This document shows, in pieces, positions 1 to 8,801 of a DNA stretch of 64,000 nt. The stretch is from Demequina maris (GTDB taxonomy: Bacteria > Actinomycetota > Actinomycetes > Actinomycetales > Demequinaceae): NCBI RefSeq assembly GCF_000971155.1, contig NZ_BBLX01000005.1, positions 98,447-162,446 of the forward strand, given 5' to 3'. Each line of letters starts with the position of its first letter. Position 1 is the stretch's first letter. The notes beneath the pieces are model-generated. The model made no database searches and had not been told where the DNA came from. It worked only from the letters and a program-made list of their open reading frames with translations. The position numbers were made by a program, and so were the translations under genes.

Positions 1-609
1 ATGGTCGACGACATCGCGACCCGGGTCACCGAGCTCGGCCACACGCTGGACGATGCGGCGGGCGAGGCCTTCGACAAGGTCGGCCGCCTGCTCGGCCTGC
101 CCTACCCGGGCGGCCCGCACGTCGACCGCCTCGCGCGCGAGGGCGACCCCGAGGCGATCCCGTTCCCGCGCGGCCTGTCGCGCCCCAAGGACATGGTCAA
201 CCACGCCTACGACTTCTCGTTCTCCGGGCTCAAGACCGCGGTCGCGCGCTGGGTCGAGGCCCGTCGCGCCTCCGGCCAGGAGGTGCCCATCGAGGACGTG
301 TGCGCGAGCTTCGCCGCGGCCGTCGCCGACGTGCTCGTCACCAAGACCCTCAACGCGTGCCGCGAGCACGACGTCGAGACCCTCGTCATCGGCGGCGGCT
401 TCTCCGCCAACAGCCAGCTGCGCGAGCTCGCGCAGGCCCGCGGCGAGGCCGCCGGCATCGACGTGCGCATCCCGCCGCTGCGCTACTGCACCGACAACGG
501 GGCGATGATCGCCGCGCTCGGCTCCGCCGTCGTCGAGGCGGGCGTGAAGCCCAGCACGCTCGGCATCGGCGTCGACTCCTCGATGCCGCTGTCGACCATC
601 ACGGTCTGA
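1..609 (+). CDS. tsaD: tRNA N6-threonylcarbamoyladenosine synthase subunit TsaD, C-terminal part
   Basis: TsaD transfers the threonylcarbamoyl group to A37 of ANN-decoding tRNAs, working with TsaB and TsaE in the cytoplasm. The 202 visible residues are the C-terminal part of a protein normally about 340-360 residues long. Family blocks are clear: [17 protein letters not shown] near the left edge, [15 protein letters not shown], and the late glycine-rich [14 protein letters not shown]. The N-terminal metal-binding histidine segment lies before the window, so the ATG at base 1 is an internal methionine rather than the start. The TGA stop overlaps the ATG of the next gene by one base (TGATG), suggesting translational coupling. 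An exact GGACGATGCG lies inside the TLDDAAG block. Identification is secure; only the 5' end is missing. Confidence 0.95.
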   Translation: MVDDIATRVTELGHTLDDAAGEAFDKVGRLLGLPYPGGPHVDRLAREGDPEAIPFPRGLSRPKDMVNHAYDFSFSGLKTAVARWVEARRASGQEVPIEDVCASFAAAVADVLVTKTLNACREHDVETLVIGGGFSANSQLRELAQARGEAAGIDVRIPPLRYCTDNGAMIAALGSAVVEAGVKPSTLGIGVDSSMPLSTITV

Positions 610-2237
610 TGCGCCGCAGCGCAGGCGCCGCCGCGCTGCTCGCGGCCGTGACCGTGCTCGCCGCGTGCACCGGCGGCGATCCGTCGCCGTCGCCGACCCC
701 GTCGGCGCTCGTCGCGGAGCCGGTGGCGACCGTCAGCGCGCCGGCGCCCGCCGCATCGTCCACCCCGAGCCCCACCCCGACCGTCGAGACCCTCGCGTGG
801 GGCCCCACCGTCGCCGACTGGGACGACGCGCTCGCGACCGCGCGCGCACTGCCCCTGCGGCGCGCCGCGGGCCAGGTGATCGTGGCCGACGTGTACTCGC
901 CCGACCCGGCCGCCGCGGCCGCCCTCGTGAGCGAGCACCACGTCGGCGGCGTGATCCTCATGGGCGGGGCCGCGCCGTCCGCCGAGGCCGTCGCCGCGCT
1001 CGCGGACCGCGTCCAGCGGGCCGACGACCGCGACTGGCCCGTCCTGGTCTCCGCCGACGAGGAGGGCGGCATCGTGTCGCGCCTGTCCGCGGCCGTCCCG
1101 AGCCTGCCGTCCTTCATGGCCGCCGGCGCCGCGACGGACGATGCGGCGGTGACCGAGGCGTACCGGTCCTCCGCGGCGGACATGCGGGCGCTCGGCGTGC
1201 TCGTCGACTACGCGCCCGTCGCGGACGTCACCCTCGGCCCCGCCGACCCCATCATCCGCACGCGCAGCGCCGGCGACGACCCGGACGGGGTCGCGGCGAC
1301 GGTCACCGCCGCGGTCGCGGGCTTCGTCGACGGCGGCGTGGTGCCCGTGATCAAGCACTTCCCGGGCCACGGCTCGGTCACCGTCGACTCCCACGCCGGG
1401 CTGCCGGTGCAGGAGCGGTCCGTGGCCCGCCTCGCCCGCACCGACCTGGTGCCCTTCGCGCGCGCGATCGAGGCGGGCGCCCCCGCGGTGATGATGGGCC
1501 ACATCGCCGTGCCCGCGTGGGGGGACGGGCCCGCGACGCTCGAGCGGAAGGCGTACGGCTACCTGCGCGACGAGCTCGGCTTCACGGGCGTCGCGATCAC
1601 CGACGCGCTCAACATGGCCGCCGTCGCGGACGGCCGCACGACGGGCCAGGTCGCGGTGCGCGCGCTCCGCGCCGGCGCCGACGTCCTCCTCATGCCCGGC
1701 GACGCCGGCGACGTGATCGACGCCGTCGCCTCCGCCGTGAAGGACGGCCGGCTGTCGCGCGATCGTCTCGACGAGGCCGCCGCGCGGTCGATCCTGCTGA
1801 TGCGATGGGCGGACGGGCTCGGCGGCGGCGAGCCGTCGCCGGCGTACGCGCGCACCTTCGCGGCGGCCGGCACCACCGTCGCCGCCGAGGACTGCACGCG
1901 CCCGCTGGTGCGCCGCCGGGCGACCGTGGTCGCGGGCCCGGACGATGCGGCGGCCGCCCTCACCCGAGCGCTCGAGGCGCGCGGGGTCGAGACCGGCGAC
2001 GGCGGCACCTCGATCGCGCTGCTGTCGTCCGGCGGCTACCGGGCCGCTGCCGATGTCGTGGTCACCCTCGGGGGCCCGTGGGGCCTGTCCGACTCGACGG
2101 CCGATGCGTACGTCGCCACGTACGGCGACTCGGCCGCGTCGATCGGCGCGCTCGCGGACGTGCTGGTCGGCGACGTGGAGCCCGGCGGCGAGTGGCCGGT
2201 CGCGCTCGAGGGCGCGCTGCCGGCCTGCGCGGCCTGA
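609..2237 (+). CDS. Glycoside hydrolase family 3 lipoprotein, beta-N-acetylhexosaminidase (NagZ-like)
   Basis: A 542-residue predicted lipoprotein. The start is the ATG overlapping the tsaD stop (TGATG); it gives a short basic N-terminus, a hydrophobic stretch and a lipobox ending at Cys20 (VLAAC). A Ser/Pro/Thr-rich linker follows to about residue 55. The GH3 N-domain shows EEGG, the NagZ hallmark KHFPGHG and the ITDALNM segment whose Asp is the family's nucleophile. The remaining ~170 residues resemble a degenerate GH3 C-terminal domain. NagZ enzymes remove N-acetylglucosamine from muropeptides or chitooligosaccharides; which one is used here cannot be read from sequence. An outward-facing lipid-anchored form suggests wall turnover or scavenging. 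Three copies of the GGACGATGCG motif lie in this gene, all in DDA or ASS phase. Confidence 0.88.
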   Translation: MRRSAGAAALLAAVTVLAACTGGDPSPSPTPSALVAEPVATVSAPAPAASSTPSPTPTVETLAWGPTVADWDDALATARALPLRRAAGQVIVADVYSPDPAAAAALVSEHHVGGVILMGGAAPSAEAVAALADRVQRADDRDWPVLVSADEEGGIVSRLSAAVPSLPSFMAAGAATDDAAVTEAYRSSAADMRALGVLVDYAPVADVTLGPADPIIRTRSAGDDPDGVAATVTAAVAGFVDGGVVPVIKHFPGHGSVTVDSHAGLPVQERSVARLARTDLVPFARAIEAGAPAVMMGHIAVPAWGDGPATLERKAYGYLRDELGFTGVAITDALNMAAVADGRTTGQVAVRALRAGADVLLMPGDAGDVIDAVASAVKDGRLSRDRLDEAAARSILLMRWADGLGGGEPSPAYARTFAAAGTTVAAEDCTRPLVRRRATVVAGPDDAAAALTRALEARGVETGDGGTSIALLSSGGYRAAADVVVTLGGPWGLSDSTADAYVATYGDSAASIGALADVLVGDVEPGGEWPVALEGALPACAA

Positions 2238-2347
2238 GCCTCACCCCCGCTCGCCCGCCCCGCCACCTCGACCGCCCTGCGGGGGAGCCGGCGACGGTTC
2301 TGGAAGGTTCGTGACTCCTACGGGGAGCTGAGCGACGCCCCGGCCGC

Positions 2348-3223
2348 CTAGGCCGGCTCCAGGGCGCCGTGCGCGGCCTCGCGGATGGCCTCCGCGACGG
2401 TGTCCAGCGCGGCCGACTGCGTCCGCCACTGCTGCCAGTACAGGGCCATGTCCTCGACCGGACCGCCGAGGTCGACCAGCTCGAGCCCCTCGCGCTGCAC
2501 CGCGGGCAGCAGCCCCCACCCCATCCCCAGGGCGATCGCCCGCGCGAACTCGGGCGACGACGGGACGCGGTGCCGCGGCGGCGCGTCCGGGTCCGCGCCC
2601 CTCGCCTCGAGCCACCGCGTCTGGATCGTGTCGCGGCGGTCGAAGTCGACGACCGGCGCCACCGCGAGCGACTCCGGTGCGACGCCCGCGGCGAACCAGC
2701 GCTCCGCGAAGGCCGGCGCCGCGACCGCGCGATACCGCATGCGGCCCAGCCGGACCACGGAGCATCCCGGCACGGCCGCCGCCCGCGTGGTGACGGCGGC
2801 GACCACCTCGCCGCGCTGGAGGAGGTCCGCGGTGTACTGCTCGTCCTCGCGGTGCAGGTGGACCGTCGCGCCCAGGCCCGGCAGCGCCGCGGCGAGCGGC
2901 GGCAGCAGCCACGTCGCGAGCGAGTCCGCGTTCACCGCGATGCGCAGCGGCGCGGGCCGGTCGTCCGCGATGCCGAGGGCGGCGGCGGCCTCGGCCTCGA
3001 GCAGCGTCACCTGCCGCGCGTAGCGGACCACGGCCTCGCCGGCCGGGGTCGGCCGGACGGGTCGCGAGCGCACGAGCAGCACCTGCCCGGTCAGCCGCTC
3101 GAGCGTCGCCATGCGCTGGCTGACCGCCGACTGCGTGACGTGCAGGGCCCTCGCCGCCGCGTCGAGCGATCCCTCGTCGACGACGGCAGCCAGCGTCTGC
3201 GCGAGGTCGGCGGGGATCTTCAT
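2348..3223 (-). CDS. LysR-family regulator, LysG/ArgP type
   Basis: A 291-residue LysR-type regulator. The N-terminal winged HTH (residues about 5-60) contains DEGSLDAAARALHVTQSAVSQRMATLE, matching the ArgP/LysG subgroup, followed by the effector-binding domain. It is divergent from a LysE-type exporter with only 70 bases between them, the classic arrangement in which LysG senses basic amino acids and activates lysE. The ATG start is close to the intergenic operator-like sequence, so autorepression is plausible. Effector identity (Lys, Arg or His) is inferred from family and context. Confidence is high for the family and moderate for the regulatory target. Confidence 0.88.
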   Translation of the reverse strand: MKIPADLAQTLAAVVDEGSLDAAARALHVTQSAVSQRMATLERLTGQVLLVRSRPVRPTPAGEAVVRYARQVTLLEAEAAAALGIADDRPAPLRIAVNADSLATWLLPPLAAALPGLGATVHLHREDEQYTADLLQRGEVVAAVTTRAAAVPGCSVVRLGRMRYRAVAAPAFAERWFAAGVAPESLAVAPVVDFDRRDTIQTRWLEARGADPDAPPRHRVPSSPEFARAIALGMGWGLLPAVQREGLELVDLGGPVEDMALYWQQWRTQSAALDTVAEAIREAAHGALEPA

Positions 3224-3293
3224 ATAAGTAACGCTAATGCAGTATTCACAATTGTTAGTGGTGCTGTGGATAACCGGGGCCTACCGTGTCGCC
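3224..3293. promoter_or_regulatory. Divergent lysG-lysE promoter region with AT-rich operator-like repeat
   Basis: The only markedly AT-rich short stretch in this part of the window. It contains CTAA, 17 bases, TTAG (CTAATGCAG ... TTGTTAG), an imperfect dyad consistent with the T-N11-A style of LysR-family sites. It separates the two divergent starts and is the likely LysG binding site controlling the exporter. No clean -35/-10 pair could be assigned. Confidence 0.5.
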
Positions 3294-3932
3294 ATGACCT
3301 ACCTCGCCGGGCTCGGCCTCGCCTTCTCGCTGATCGTCGCCATCGGCGCGCAGAACGTGTTCGTGCTGCGCCAGGGGCTGCGGCGCGAGCACGTCGGCAT
3401 CGTGGTGCTCATCTGCGCGGCGTCGGACGCCGTGCTCGTCGCGGTCGGCGTGGCGGGCATGGGCGCGGCGGCCACGGCGGCGCCGCTGCTGGTCTCCGTG
3501 GTGCGCTGGGCCGGTGCCGCCTTCCTCCTCGCCTACGCGATCCTCGCGGCACGGCGCGCGCTGGCGCCGGGAGGGGAGCGGCTGGAGGCGTCCGCGGACG
3601 ATGCGGCGGCGCGTCCCGCATCGTCCGCCCGCACCGCGGTGGCGACGTCCACCCGCACCGTCGTGGTGACGTGCCTCGCCCTCACGTGGCTCAACCCCCA
3701 CGTCTACCTCGACACCGTGGTGCTGATGGGCACGGTCGGATCGACCCATGACGCACGCTGGCTGTTCGCCGCCGGCGCCGCGACGGCGAGCGCGGTGTGG
3801 TTCACGGCGCTGGGCTACGGCGCGCGGCTGCTGTCCGGGGTGCTGGCCAGGCCGGGGGCGTGGCGCGTGCTCGACGGCGCGATCGCCGTCGTGATGGCGG
3901 TCATCGCGGTGTCGCTCGCGGCCGGCGCCTGA
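3294..3932 (+). CDS. LysE/ArgO family basic amino acid exporter
   Basis: A 212-residue membrane protein of the LysE superfamily, which exports L-lysine or L-arginine to prevent toxic accumulation. The start chosen is ATG at 3294 (MTYLAGLGLAF); an in-frame ATG at 3237 would run through the intergenic operator. The diagnostic GAQNVFVLRQG motif follows the first helix, and about six hydrophobic segments are present, with TWLNPHVYLDTV in the second half. The cytoplasmic loop around residues 85-120 contains two oppositely oriented GGACGATGCG copies (3596 and 3617), encoding ADDAAA and PASSA. Divergent from the LysG-type regulator. Confidence 0.9.
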   Translation: MTYLAGLGLAFSLIVAIGAQNVFVLRQGLRREHVGIVVLICAASDAVLVAVGVAGMGAAATAAPLLVSVVRWAGAAFLLAYAILAARRALAPGGERLEASADDAAARPASSARTAVATSTRTVVVTCLALTWLNPHVYLDTVVLMGTVGSTHDARWLFAAGAATASAVWFTALGYGARLLSGVLARPGAWRVLDGAIAVVMAVIAVSLAAGA

Positions 3933-3944
3933 CCGGGCCGTCCG

Positions 3945-5216
3945 TCAGAGCGTCGGGCCGACGAGCTCGGCCATGCGGCGGATGGTCGGCGCGGCGTGCG
4001 AGAAGAACCGGAAGTACCCCGGGCACAGGTGGTTGAGGCCGGGCTCGCCGTCGGCGGTGGTGTCGAAGCGGTCCTTGGGGCACCCGCCGTGGCAGGCCCA
4101 CCGCACCGGGCACTCCCGGCACTGCGAGGGCAGGCTCGTGAGCTTCGCCTTCCCGAACTCGCGCTGCTCGGGCGACTGCAGGATCGACTGCAGCGACCGC
4201 TCGGCGACGTTGCCCCGCTGGAAGCCGGGCTCGACGTAGTGGTCGCACGCGTACACGTCGCCGGTGTGCTCGACCGCGAGCGCGCCGCCGCACTCCGGGG
4301 CGTGGACGCACATCGAGTACTGCCCGAGGGCGTTGCCCAGCATGACGTCGAAGTGCTGGACGAACATCGTGCCGACGTCGTGCGCGGCCCACTCGTCGAA
4401 GATCGTGGCGAGGAACTCGCCCCATGCCGCGGGGTCGACGCTGCGGCTGGTCACGGCGTCGCCCTGCTGGCGGTAGAGGATGCGCGTGCCGTTGCCGTCC
4501 TTCCACCCCTGCTCGGCGATGGGCAGCTGCTCTCGCGTGACGCGCTCGACGATGGGGATGAACTGCACGTGCCGTGCGCCCAAGGTGTCGCGGAAGTACC
4601 GGTAGACCTCGAGCCCGTGGTCCTGGTTGGCGGCGTGCACGGTGCACAGGATGTTGTAGTCGACGCCGTGGCGCTTGAGCACCTCGTGCCCGCGCATCAC
4701 CTGCGCGTGCGTGGCGCGGCCCGCCTTGTTGACGCGGTAGGCGTCGTGGAGGTGCGCCGGGCCGTCGACGCTGAGGCCGATGAGGAAGCCGTGCTGCGCG
4801 AGGAACTCGCCCCACGCATCGTCCAGCAGGGTGCCGTTGGTCTGCAGGGTGTGCCGGACGTTCTGCTGGGGCCGGCGCAGCTGCTCCGCGAGCTCGACCG
4901 CGCGTCGGAAGAACGGGATGCCGCGCATCGTGGGCTCGCCGCCCTGCCACGCGATCTCGACGTCGCCATCCGGCTGCGAGCGCAGCAGGTTCGCCAGGTA
5001 CGACTCGAGGCCGGCCTCCGACATGCGCTGGCCGTCGCTGTCGTACAGCAGCTCCTTGGACAGGAAGAAGCAGTACGTGCAGTCGAGGTTGCACGCCGCG
5101 CCCGTCGGCTTGGCCAGGACGGTGAACGGCAGCCGGCGGCGTCCGCCCCTCGTCAGCGGGTCGAGCCCGGGGACGGCGACGACGACCGGGCGGGAGGGGG
5201 CCGGTGAATCAGACAT
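3945..5216 (-). CDS. Anaerobic sulfatase-maturating enzyme (radical SAM/SPASM)
   Basis: A 423-residue radical SAM enzyme that oxidises an active-site Cys or Ser of sulfatases to formylglycine. The SAM cluster motif CX3CX2C is at residues about 42, 46 and 49 (CNLDCTYC) and is preceded by the family segment LAKPTGA. The C-terminal SPASM region shows the expected cysteines (CVHAPECGG, YACDHYVEPG, CRECPVRWACHGGCPKD), which bind two auxiliary Fe-S clusters. It lies directly downstream of, and on the same strand as, the sulfatase gene it presumably serves, separated by 110 bases. Assignment is firm. Confidence 0.93.
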   Translation of the reverse strand: MSDSPAPSRPVVVAVPGLDPLTRGGRRRLPFTVLAKPTGAACNLDCTYCFFLSKELLYDSDGQRMSEAGLESYLANLLRSQPDGDVEIAWQGGEPTMRGIPFFRRAVELAEQLRRPQQNVRHTLQTNGTLLDDAWGEFLAQHGFLIGLSVDGPAHLHDAYRVNKAGRATHAQVMRGHEVLKRHGVDYNILCTVHAANQDHGLEVYRYFRDTLGARHVQFIPIVERVTREQLPIAEQGWKDGNGTRILYRQQGDAVTSRSVDPAAWGEFLATIFDEWAAHDVGTMFVQHFDVMLGNALGQYSMCVHAPECGGALAVEHTGDVYACDHYVEPGFQRGNVAERSLQSILQSPEQREFGKAKLTSLPSQCRECPVRWACHGGCPKDRFDTTADGEPGLNHLCPGYFRFFSHAAPTIRRMAELVGPTL

Positions 5217-5326
5217 ACGGTGACAATTCTACGGGGGACGGGGCGGGAGGAGGTGGGGCGGGAGGTCCTGGACGCACGATGCGGCCGCCCACGTCGCCGC
5301 GGGCGACCGCATCGGTCACGCTCGGA

Positions 5327-6886
5327 TCAGGAGACCCAGCCGCGCGGGTTCTCCGCCATCTCGGCGTCGCGGCGCTCGAGCTCGGCCTTCAGCTCGGCCA
5401 CGACATCGGGGTGCTTGCCGCTCACGTCGTAGGCCTCGCTCGGGTCGGTCTCGAGGTCGAACAGCCACGGGCCCTTCTGCTGGGCCACCGAGAAGCCGGC
5501 GTCGCTGGTCCCGTAGAGGTAGGGGTGCTTCGCGTAGTACTTGTACCGGCCGTCGCTCACCGCGATGAGCTGCTCGCCCGCGTAGTAGTAGTAGAAGTCG
5601 CTCACCTGGTCGCTCTCGCCCGCGAGCAGCGGGGCCATGGAGGAGCCGTCGAGCATGCGGTCGGCGGGCGCCTCGATGTCGAGCCAGTCGAGCAGGGTCG
5701 GCATGATGTCGGTGCCCATCGTCATCGTGTCGATGACCTGCCCGCCCTCGATGCCGGCGGGCCAGTGGACCATGAACGGCACGAGCATGCCGCCCTCGTT
5801 GATGAGGCCCTTGCGTCCGCGGTGGTCGCCGGCGTCGCCCTGGAACCAGGGCCCGTTGTCGCTGGTCACCAGGATGATCGTGTTGTCGAGCTGGCCGGTC
5901 GCCTCGAGCTGGTCGACGATCCGCCCGATGCCGTCGTCGAGACCCTCGACGATGTCGCCGTACAGCCCGGCGTCCGAGCGGCCCTCGTTCTCCTCCGCCG
6001 CGAACAGCGGCTCGTGGGGGAAGTTGTGCGCGAAGTAGAGGAAGAACGGGTCGTCGCTCTCCGCGGCGTCACCGATGAAGTCGACCGCCGCGTCCGTGTA
6101 CAGCGCGTCGAGCTCGGTCTGGTCGACCTCGTCGATCAGCACATCGTTGTCGCGGTAGATCTTGAAGGGCGTCATGTCGTTCGAGTACCGCGAGCCGAGG
6201 AAGCTGTCGAAGCCGAAGTCGTTCGGCAGCGAGCCCTCGGTGTCGCCGATGTGCCACTTGCCGATCATGCCCGTGCGGTACCCGGAGGCCTGCAGCACGT
6301 CGGGGATGGTGATCTCGGCCTGGGTCAGCCCGAACGAGTCGCCCAGCGTATTCATGATTCCGAGCGGGGAGCCGGTGGGGAAGAGCACGTCGGGGACGGC
6401 CGCGCGCGGCGCGAGGCGGCCGGTGAGCATCGCCGCACGCGAGGGCGTGCACACGGCCGAGGGCGAGTGGTAGTTGGTGAGCACCGCGCCGTCCTCGGCG
6501 AGCGAGTCGAGGTGCGGAGTCTTGATGGGCGTGTCGCCCATGAACCCGAGGTCCTCGTAGCCGAGGTCGTCGTAGTAGACCAGGAGCACGTTCGGCGCCT
6601 CGCCCGACGCGGTCGAGCCCTGGATCGCGTCGAGGTACTCGTCCTTCGACGCCTCGTGCTCGGGGGAGTTGTCGGGGCTGGAGGTGAGCGACTTGACCGC
6701 GACGTAGCCGCCGCCGGCGACGACGGCGGCGCCGGGGAGCGCCAGGGTGAGGCCGGTCGCCTTGAGGATCCGCTTGCCGCGGCCGCTCTTCGCGCGCGGC
6801 TCGACGGTGGTCTCCTCCGGCGCGGAGGCCTCGGTGGCCGCGTCCGGTGCGGTGTCCTGGGGCTCCGGGGGCAGTTCTGACGACAA
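5327..6886 (-). CDS. Membrane-anchored arylsulfatase, Cys type
   Basis: A 519-residue sulfatase of the alkaline phosphatase superfamily, hydrolysing sulfate esters. The start chosen is TTG at 6886 because a perfect AGGAGG (6893-6898) precedes it at good spacing; an upstream ATG at 7057 would add an Arg-rich tail with no ribosome site. After about 38 hydrophilic residues comes one hydrophobic segment (residues about 41-66), a signal anchor. Metal-binding DD is near residue 106, the formylglycine motif CTPSR begins at Cys146, and GKWHIG and TSDNGPW follow. A Cys-type site needs maturation, matching the adjacent maturase. Substrate is unknown; sulfated polysaccharide is a reasonable guess. Confidence 0.92.
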   Translation of the reverse strand: MSSELPPEPQDTAPDAATEASAPEETTVEPRAKSGRGKRILKATGLTLALPGAAVVAGGGYVAVKSLTSSPDNSPEHEASKDEYLDAIQGSTASGEAPNVLLVYYDDLGYEDLGFMGDTPIKTPHLDSLAEDGAVLTNYHSPSAVCTPSRAAMLTGRLAPRAAVPDVLFPTGSPLGIMNTLGDSFGLTQAEITIPDVLQASGYRTGMIGKWHIGDTEGSLPNDFGFDSFLGSRYSNDMTPFKIYRDNDVLIDEVDQTELDALYTDAAVDFIGDAAESDDPFFLYFAHNFPHEPLFAAEENEGRSDAGLYGDIVEGLDDGIGRIVDQLEATGQLDNTIILVTSDNGPWFQGDAGDHRGRKGLINEGGMLVPFMVHWPAGIEGGQVIDTMTMGTDIMPTLLDWLDIEAPADRMLDGSSMAPLLAGESDQVSDFYYYYAGEQLIAVSDGRYKYYAKHPYLYGTSDAGFSVAQQKGPWLFDLETDPSEAYDVSGKHPDVVAELKAELERRDAEMAENPRGWVS

Positions 6887-7101
6887 CGTTGTCCTCCTGA
6901 GACGGGGCGTGACGGCGGTCCTCGCCCGTGCCCGGCCTGCCGGCCGGGTGAGGGGTGCGTCGCTCCGTCGCGCCTTCTGGTGCAGTGCGTTCCTTCGCCG
7001 GATCCGCCGCTTCGCGTGCCCCGCGGGCGTACGGGCGAGTGGATCCGTGGCGACCATCGTAGACGAATATCAACCGAGTGGTGGACATTGCCGCGAGCGG
7101 C

Positions 7102-7158
7102 CCGCGTGGGGCCCACGCGGGGCGCACGTGGGGCGCGCGGCCCGCGCGTGCCTAGGCT
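7102..7158 (+). promoter_or_regulatory. Palindrome and leaderless promoter of the small HTH gene
   Basis: CCGCGTGGG-G-CCCACGCGG (7102-7120) is a perfect 9-base-arm palindrome, followed by further CG-rich partial repeats. TAGGCT at 7153-7158 is a -10 box and the ATG of the next gene starts six bases after it. A small DNA-binding protein next to a palindrome suggests autoregulation, which is inference. The rest of 6887-7101 shows nothing clear apart from the sulfatase ribosome site. Confidence 0.45.
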
Positions 7159-7164
7159 GGGCGC

Positions 7165-7461
7165 ATGGCACGGATCACGGAGGCCCAGGTCGCGGAGGTG
7201 CGCCGCCGCGTCGAGGCGGGCGAGGCGCGCGTGGCGGTCGCGGAGGCGGTCGGGATCTCGAAGGCGAGCGTCGACTCGATCATGACCGGGCGGCGCGGCG
7301 GGCCGTCGAAGCGGGCCGGGGCGCTCACCGCCGGCCAGCTGGACGCGATCCGCGCGCTCGGCGAGACGGGGATGTCGCAGAGCGCGATCGCGCGCGAGGT
7401 GGGGACGAGCCAGCAGATGGTGAGCAAGACCCTGAAGGCGGCCCGCGAGGGCGAGGGCTAG
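7165..7461 (+). CDS. Small double helix-turn-helix DNA-binding protein
   Basis: A 98-residue basic protein with two HTH-like units: ITEAQVAEVRRRVEAGEARVAVAEAVGISKASV (first half) and LTAGQLDAIRALGETGMSQSAIAREVGTSQQMVSKTL (second half). Both resemble the HTH of resolvases and helix-turn-helix domain 38 proteins. The ATG lies six bases after TAGGCT, so the mRNA is probably leaderless. The last four bases overlap the stop of the convergent methyltransferase gene. No named family is recognised; target unknown. Confidence 0.7.
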   Translation: MARITEAQVAEVRRRVEAGEARVAVAEAVGISKASVDSIMTGRRGGPSKRAGALTAGQLDAIRALGETGMSQSAIAREVGTSQQMVSKTLKAAREGEG

Positions 7462-8630
7462 GCGGGCTCCACCAGCAGCGCCGCGTGGCGCCCCTCGAGG
7501 CGCGTGAGCACGAGCGTCGCGCGCGCGGAGCCCTTCAGCTTGAGGCGCGGGCGCAGCTGCTCCGGGGTCAGGTCGACGCCGCGCTTCTTGATGTCGACCG
7601 TCCCCACGCCGCGCGCCCGCAGCTCGCGCGCGAGCGCCTTGACGTCGAGCGGCAGCCGCTCGAGCACGCGGTAGGCGCGGGCGAACGGCGTCGCCGGGGG
7701 CGGCGCGTCCATCGTCAGGTAGGCGATCGACGGGTCGACGAGGTGCGCGCCGAGCTCGTCCGCGAGCACCCCGACCAGGCCCGCGCGGATGACGGCGCCG
7801 TCGGGCTCGAGGAGCCAGCCGCCGAGGGGCCCCGCGGGCGCGCGGTCGGTGGGCCCGGCGATGTCGTGCCGCTCGCCGCCGCGGATCACCAGGGCCGCGT
7901 GGCCCTCGTGGCGCGCGGCGGCGCCCGCCCACAGGCCCACCTCGACCACGTCGCCGTCGACGCTCACCCACTGCGCCTCGAAGCCCGGGGGCACGGCCTC
8001 GTGCGGCAGGCCCGGGCCGGCCTTGACGCCGAGCGCGCGGAAGCGGCGGCTCAGGTCGAGCACGGCGTCGAGCGGAGGCGAGTAGTCGGAGGGGTCGTGG
8101 CGGCGTCCGCGCGCGTTGCGCCGCGCGGGGTCGGCGAACACGCCGTCGACGTCCGCCTCGTCGAGCAGCGCGAGCGAGTCGCCATGGACCACCCGGGCGT
8201 GGGGCCACGGGGACAGGTTGTGCGCCGCCAGGATCGCGGTGGCCTCGTCGGCCTCGAACGCGACCACGGCGAGCCCGCGCGCGGCGAACGCCATCGCGTC
8301 GGCGCCCAGTCCCGCGGTGAGGTCGGCGACCGCGCGGCAGCCCGCGTCCGCGAAGCGCTCGGCGTGCAGCGCGGACACGACCGCGCGCGACGCCTGCTCG
8401 AGGCCCGCGCGGTGGAACACCATGCCGTCGACGGCGTCGCCCAGGCGCGGGCGCGCCTCGCGCCGCAGCTCCGCGAGCGACATCGCCGCGGCCACCAGGG
8501 CGGGCTCGTGTCCCTCGCGCCGGAGCCGGCCCGCGACGGCGAGCGCGTCCTTCGGCGACGTGTCGCGCAGGGAGCCCGCGAGCGCGAGGCACGCGTCGCT
8601 CACCGTGAGGCGCGCGGTGACGGGGTCCAT
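7458..8630 (-). CDS. THUMP-like domain class I SAM-dependent methyltransferase
   Basis: A 390-residue protein of the actinobacterial THUMP-like methyltransferase family. The Rossmann motif I is visible as VADLTAGLGADAMAFAARG (residues about 100-120), an acidic residue follows in VAFEAD, and FADPARR resembles the (N/D)PPY-like catalytic loop. The C-terminal ~100 residues (LKGSARATLVLTRL region) form the THUMP-like domain that suggests an RNA substrate. Modified nucleoside unknown. Convergent with the small HTH gene. The start ATG lies 40 bases from the groES CIRCE element on the other side. Confidence 0.8.
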   Translation of the reverse strand: MDPVTARLTVSDACLALAGSLRDTSPKDALAVAGRLRREGHEPALVAAAMSLAELRREARPRLGDAVDGMVFHRAGLEQASRAVVSALHAERFADAGCRAVADLTAGLGADAMAFAARGLAVVAFEADEATAILAAHNLSPWPHARVVHGDSLALLDEADVDGVFADPARRNARGRRHDPSDYSPPLDAVLDLSRRFRALGVKAGPGLPHEAVPPGFEAQWVSVDGDVVEVGLWAGAAARHEGHAALVIRGGERHDIAGPTDRAPAGPLGGWLLEPDGAVIRAGLVGVLADELGAHLVDPSIAYLTMDAPPPATPFARAYRVLERLPLDVKALARELRARGVGTVDIKKRGVDLTPEQLRPRLKLKGSARATLVLTRLEGRHAALLVEPA

Positions 8631-8670
8631 GCCCGGATCCTTTCACGCGCGGCGAACACCGCACCGCTCG

Positions 8671-8700
8671 TTAGCACTCGCGGGGTGTGAGTGCTAGATT
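8671..8700 (+). promoter_or_regulatory. CIRCE operator (HrcA site) and -10 box of groES
   Basis: TTAGCACTC, nine bases, GAGTGCTAG at 8671-8697 matches the CIRCE consensus TTAGCACTC-N9-GAGTGCTAA with one mismatch in the last base. TAGATT at 8695-8700 overlaps the right arm and is the likely -10 box, so HrcA binding would block initiation. The leader to the groES start is roughly 95 bases. Confidence 0.92.
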
Positions 8701-8801
8701 GATGTCGCTCGCAAGAGCATGGATCCCCTGGGACCGACCCCCGCGACGGCGGTCCCGCAGATCCGCACCCCGAACTTCGAGAACGGAAGGTGAGGTCCGC
8801 A

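Noticed and set aside
1..3. ATG at base 1 as the tsaD start
   Set aside because: The protein begins inside the conserved TsaD fold and lacks the N-terminal metal-binding half, so the gene is cut by the window edge.
6886..7057. ATG at 7057 as sulfatase start
   Set aside because: It adds an Arg-rich tail with no ribosome site; TTG at 6886 has AGGAGG at ideal spacing and gives a sensible signal-anchor protein.
7165..8630. Small HTH protein plus methyltransferase as a restriction-modification or toxin-antitoxin unit
   Set aside because: They are convergent, not an operon, and the methyltransferase is THUMP-like (RNA-type); no nuclease is near.
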